From Leptobacterium sp964389205 (GTDB lineage: Bacteria; Bacteroidota; Bacteroidia; Flavobacteriales; Flavobacteriaceae), in assembly GCA_964389205.1 (NCBI GenBank), contig CAYMDH010000015.1, positions 1-64,000 of the forward strand: a stretch of DNA of 64,000 bases. The letters run 5' to 3'. Positions 61,609-64,000 of this stretch are shown here, piece after piece. Within the stretch, counting starts at the first letter, position 1, and each line of letters begins with the position of its first letter. A program made the position numbers and the translations under genes. The notes beneath the pieces are model-generated. The model had not been told where the DNA came from. It saw nothing but the letters and a program-made list of their open reading frames with translations, and did not search any database.

Positions 61609-64000
61609 TCAATTATTAACAACTATTTTTTTGGCTTCTATGGTTCTTCCATCCCTTATGGTTCTAAATATATAAAGTCCAGGGAGAAGATTAATTTCAA
61701 TTATGTCGTTAATAAAGGAGATATCTCCACTAGCAACAACACGCCCAGTAAATTCTACTATTTGGTAAGTTTGGTTGGCTCCCTGTGAAATAACATTCAA
61801 ATTTTCTCCAGATTGTATAGGATTAGGAAAAAGAATTAAAGTATCATCAAAAGGGAAAAAGATATCTTCTTCTTGTGTTTCAATTTCAGTACCATCATTT
61901 ATAGAAATAATAGCTTTATATGTACTAGTACCAGGAGAGATATCGAGATCGTCTATAGTGAGCATTAAATCATCAAAAGGAGGAAGAAATGTTGCAACTG
62001 TTTGTGTGATTCCTTCTGTAGTTTTTTCAAAAACAACTTGCTCTACATTTATAGAGGTGCTTAAATTTAATGTAGTTGTTATAAAACTATCGTCAGATAG
62101 AAAGGCAAAGAAATTGATGAAATAACAATTCACTTCCTGAAGTTCAAAATCGAAAGTACGTCCTCTCACACCTATTAAATTATTGAAAACGGGTTCTACA
62201 GAAAAGAAAGGAGTAGGAAAATCATTTTTATTCAATAATGCAGTAGTATCTTTAACTGTTTGGGTAATTTCCATAAAGCGTTCATCAAGAAAACGAACAT
62301 TATAGGCAGTTGCATTCGCTACTTCATTCCAACCTAGTAGAATTTCTTCACCACAATCAAAAAGCACTCTGGGGAGTAATTCTGGTGAAATAGCAAATTC
62401 ATCTGAAACAAATTGTTGATTATCTACAGTCATTCGTAATTGTGCAATGCCTGCTATAGTAAGTTCAATTAAAAATTGAAAAAGACCACTCTCTAAGTCT
62501 GCAGTATCTGTTAATAGCTGCCAACCTTCATTATTTATATTTATTTCAATGGTTCCAGTAGTTGTATTTAAGGTGCTATTCCATCTAAAATTACTAACAA
62601 AATCTTCAGTAATAACAGGATCATTAGCAGTAGGATACGTCCATTCAAAAATATCGTTTTCAATAAGACTATACGCTATCGAAAAAGGTTGTATTCCATT
62701 TGTAATGGTAGTTCCATTTAATGAAATCGTATAGTTTCCAGATGTGGGGTTTTCTAGTGTAATAAACTCTACATTATTTAAATGATCTTCCATTCTTTTG
62801 GCAGGTTGCGTCAATGAATCAACACTAGGAAATGAATTAAGAACCCAAGGGAGCCAGCTATTTCCGTCTGAATCATTAAGTGTCATATCTATATCATTAA
62901 CCAAAGCAATTACATCTCCAGGATTGGCTGCAGGATCATTCCAAGTAAGAGCTAATTTCAATAAACGAGTATTAGAAGGAATATCAATATTGAAAGTTGC
63001 TGTTGCGTCTTGGGAAAGATTACCTTCTATATACTGGTTTTGCAACATAACTTCAACACTTTGGCGAGCATTTAGGTTTCCATACCCAGATTCAAAATCA
63101 ATACCAGTAGGTCCAATGTCATCTGAACCAGCAATGAGAGAAGCTTTAACTAATGAGGAAGGAGGAAGTATATTATTGGTATTTTGATATGCTTGTTGAA
63201 GCAAAACAGATACTCCTGAAATTAATGCAGCAGCATCAGAGGTACCTCCTGGAGCATAAGCAACTAATTCAGGTTTTACACGTCCATCATAAGCAGGGCC
63301 TCTGGAACTTCTAAAATCAATTTCCCTTTCGCGATTAATAGCTCCAACTGTAATGATATTTTTAGCAGTTTTAAAATTTCCTGTTTGATTAGCGAAATTG
63401 GGAATACCTGCATAAGGACCTTCTTCAGAAGTTAAATTTCCAATATTTCCTGAAGAAAAAATATGTAATAAAGTAGGGATATTTTGTGTATTAGTATCAT
63501 ATGCAGCTGCCTCGTTTCCATATTCATTTTCTATAGTAGTTCCATAAGAATGATTTTGTACTGATATATTACTACTGTTCAATGAAACTTCATCATCAGG
63601 AAGAATTCTTAAAAAACTAGATGATGTAAGTGTAACAGCATTGGCTACACCAATGCTCTGAATTGATGAATTTCCACCACCACCAATAGCTGTACCAATA
63701 AGTGCAGCATGAGAATCGATCTCACCAGCTTCCAAACCATTGAGGAAAAATCGATTATGAAAATCGATATCGGCTGTATCAAATAATAATTCTTTTACTG
63801 ATGCAGTAATTCCTTCACCATTAAGACCGGGATAAAGACGATGTACATAATTAATTTCATTAACACTAATATCACTTTCTACCACGGGAGTTTCAACTTT
63901 AGGTGTTGTATAAGTATTAATGTGTGTGACAAATTTATTTTCAAGAAGTTTTTGAAAATCTTTATGAACAATTTCAATAATGAAATTGTTTTTATATCTA
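61609..64000 (-). CDS. Subtilisin-like (S8) serine protease with T9SS C-terminal domain, 5' end beyond window
   Basis: The frame is open to the window edge, so the gene is partial; GTG at 63885 is internal to the same frame. In the sequence from 63885, the S8 motifs are: acid region ASVKELLFDTADIDFHNR (~28-45; Glu32 may replace the usual Asp, as in related Bacteroidota S8 proteins), His59 in IDSHAALIGTAIGG, oxyanion Asn in FSSGNIG (~147), SSRGPAYDGRVKPELVA, and Ser216 in GGTSDAAALISG. A beta-rich stretch follows. The tail (LFPNPIQSG... and KKIVVNN) is a type A T9SS sorting domain, so the protein is secreted or surface-bound. It ends 21 bp before the peptide 3 leader fragment. Confidence 0.88.
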   Translation of the reverse strand, partial: RYKNNFIIEIVHKDFQKLLENKFVTHINTYTTPKVETPVVESDISVNEINYVHRLYPGLNGEGITASVKELLFDTADIDFHNRFFLNGLEAGEIDSHAALIGTAIGGGGNSSIQSIGVANAVTLTSSSFLRILPDDEVSLNSSNISVQNHSYGTTIENEYGNEAAAYDTNTQNIPTLLHIFSSGNIGNLTSEEGPYAGIPNFANQTGNFKTAKNIITVGAINREREIDFRSSRGPAYDGRVKPELVAYAPGGTSDAAALISGVSVLLQQAYQNTNNILPPSSLVKASLIAGSDDIGPTGIDFESGYGNLNARQSVEVMLQNQYIEGNLSQDATATFNIDIPSNTRLLKLALTWNDPAANPGDVIALVNDIDMTLNDSDGNSWLPWVLNSFPSVDSLTQPAKRMEDHLNNVEFITLENPTSGNYTISLNGTTITNGIQPFSIAYSLIENDIFEWTYPTANDPVITEDFVSNFRWNSTLNTTTGTIEININNEGWQLLTDTADLESGLFQFLIELTIAGIAQLRMTVDNQQFVSDEFAISPELLPRVLFDCGEEILLGWNEVANATAYNVRFLDERFMEITQTVKDTTALLNKNDFPTPFFSVEPVFNNLIGVRGRTFDFELQEVNCYFINFFAFLSDDSFITTTLNLSTSINVEQVVFEKTTEGITQTVATFLPPFDDLMLTIDDLDISPGTSTYKAIISINDGTEIETQEEDIFFPFDDTLILFPNPIQSGENLNVISQGANQTYQIVEFTGRVVASGDISFINDIIEINLLPGLYIFRTIRDGRTIEAKKIVVNN

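Noticed and set aside
61567..61788. A 73-codon plus-strand open frame over the start of the protease tail and peptide 3
   Set aside because: It overlaps two better-supported minus-strand features and has no domain; a shadow frame.
1..64000. CRISPR arrays, tRNA or rRNA genes, insertion sequences
   Set aside because: None was seen on reading the window; no direct-repeat arrays, transposase or tRNA-like cloverleaf was recognised.

Overview
The window looks like chromosome of a marine-type Flavobacteriaceae (phylum Bacteroidota). The DNA is AT-rich. Several upstream regions carry the Bacteroidota -7 element TAnnTTTG, and no Shine-Dalgarno-like sites stand out. The last gene ends in a type IX secretion (T9SS) sorting domain. 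Families typical of the group are present: DUF1573, lipid-anchored M14/M16 peptidases, LUD protein beside ftsH, and a kynurenine pathway. The family-level call is an inference from gene content; no rRNA or tRNA gene was seen, so a genus cannot be given.

Layout. 1-2.5 kb: 3' part of pnp (with an in-frame stop near the edge), tatA, a PAP2 phosphatase and an O-methyltransferase. 2.6-12 kb: kynureninase and kynurenine 3-monooxygenase flank a pirin gene broken by a frameshift, two AraC-type regulators, an MFS carrier, a lipoprotein, clpP, and a cupredoxin plus AhpD-like pair. 12-19 kb: coiled-coil ex-zinc-ribbon protein, Nif3-like protein, lpxK, a TPR hybrid histidine kinase, gap and lipA. 19-28 kb: atypical Nramp transporter, two ECF sigma factors (one with its anti-sigma), a GT2 glycosyltransferase, murB, an aminotransferase, a retropepsin-PDZ protein and a DUF1573 protein. 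28-43 kb: housekeeping block (valS, ACBP, psd, cdsA, LUD, ftsH, rsfS, birA, SRPBCC, pyrE, NUDIX, M14 peptidase, coaD, ddl, PASTA, rluD-like). 43-50 kb: yaaA, a TPR protein, a UDG-like protein, and M20 and M16 peptidases.

50-57 kb is a complete trp operon in the order trpE-G-D-C-(GNAT)-F-B-A. It is preceded by an attenuator: a 20-residue leader peptide with three consecutive Trp codons, a terminator, and visible competing stems. Trp synthesis and two Trp-degradation enzymes therefore lie in the same 64 kb.

57-60.8 kb: a MarR-nitroreductase-YceI operon with a palindrome over its promoter, then a TlpA lipoprotein, a redoxin and a rhodanese. 60.8-64 kb: three short Cys-containing peptides with RiPP-type leaders (two intact, one without a start codon) and a subtilisin-like T9SS protease cut by the window edge. 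The three peptides are the best candidates for something undescribed. Their modification enzymes are not in the window.

Two ordinary genes are disrupted by single-base changes (pnp nonsense, pirin frameshift). These may be real or may be sequence errors.
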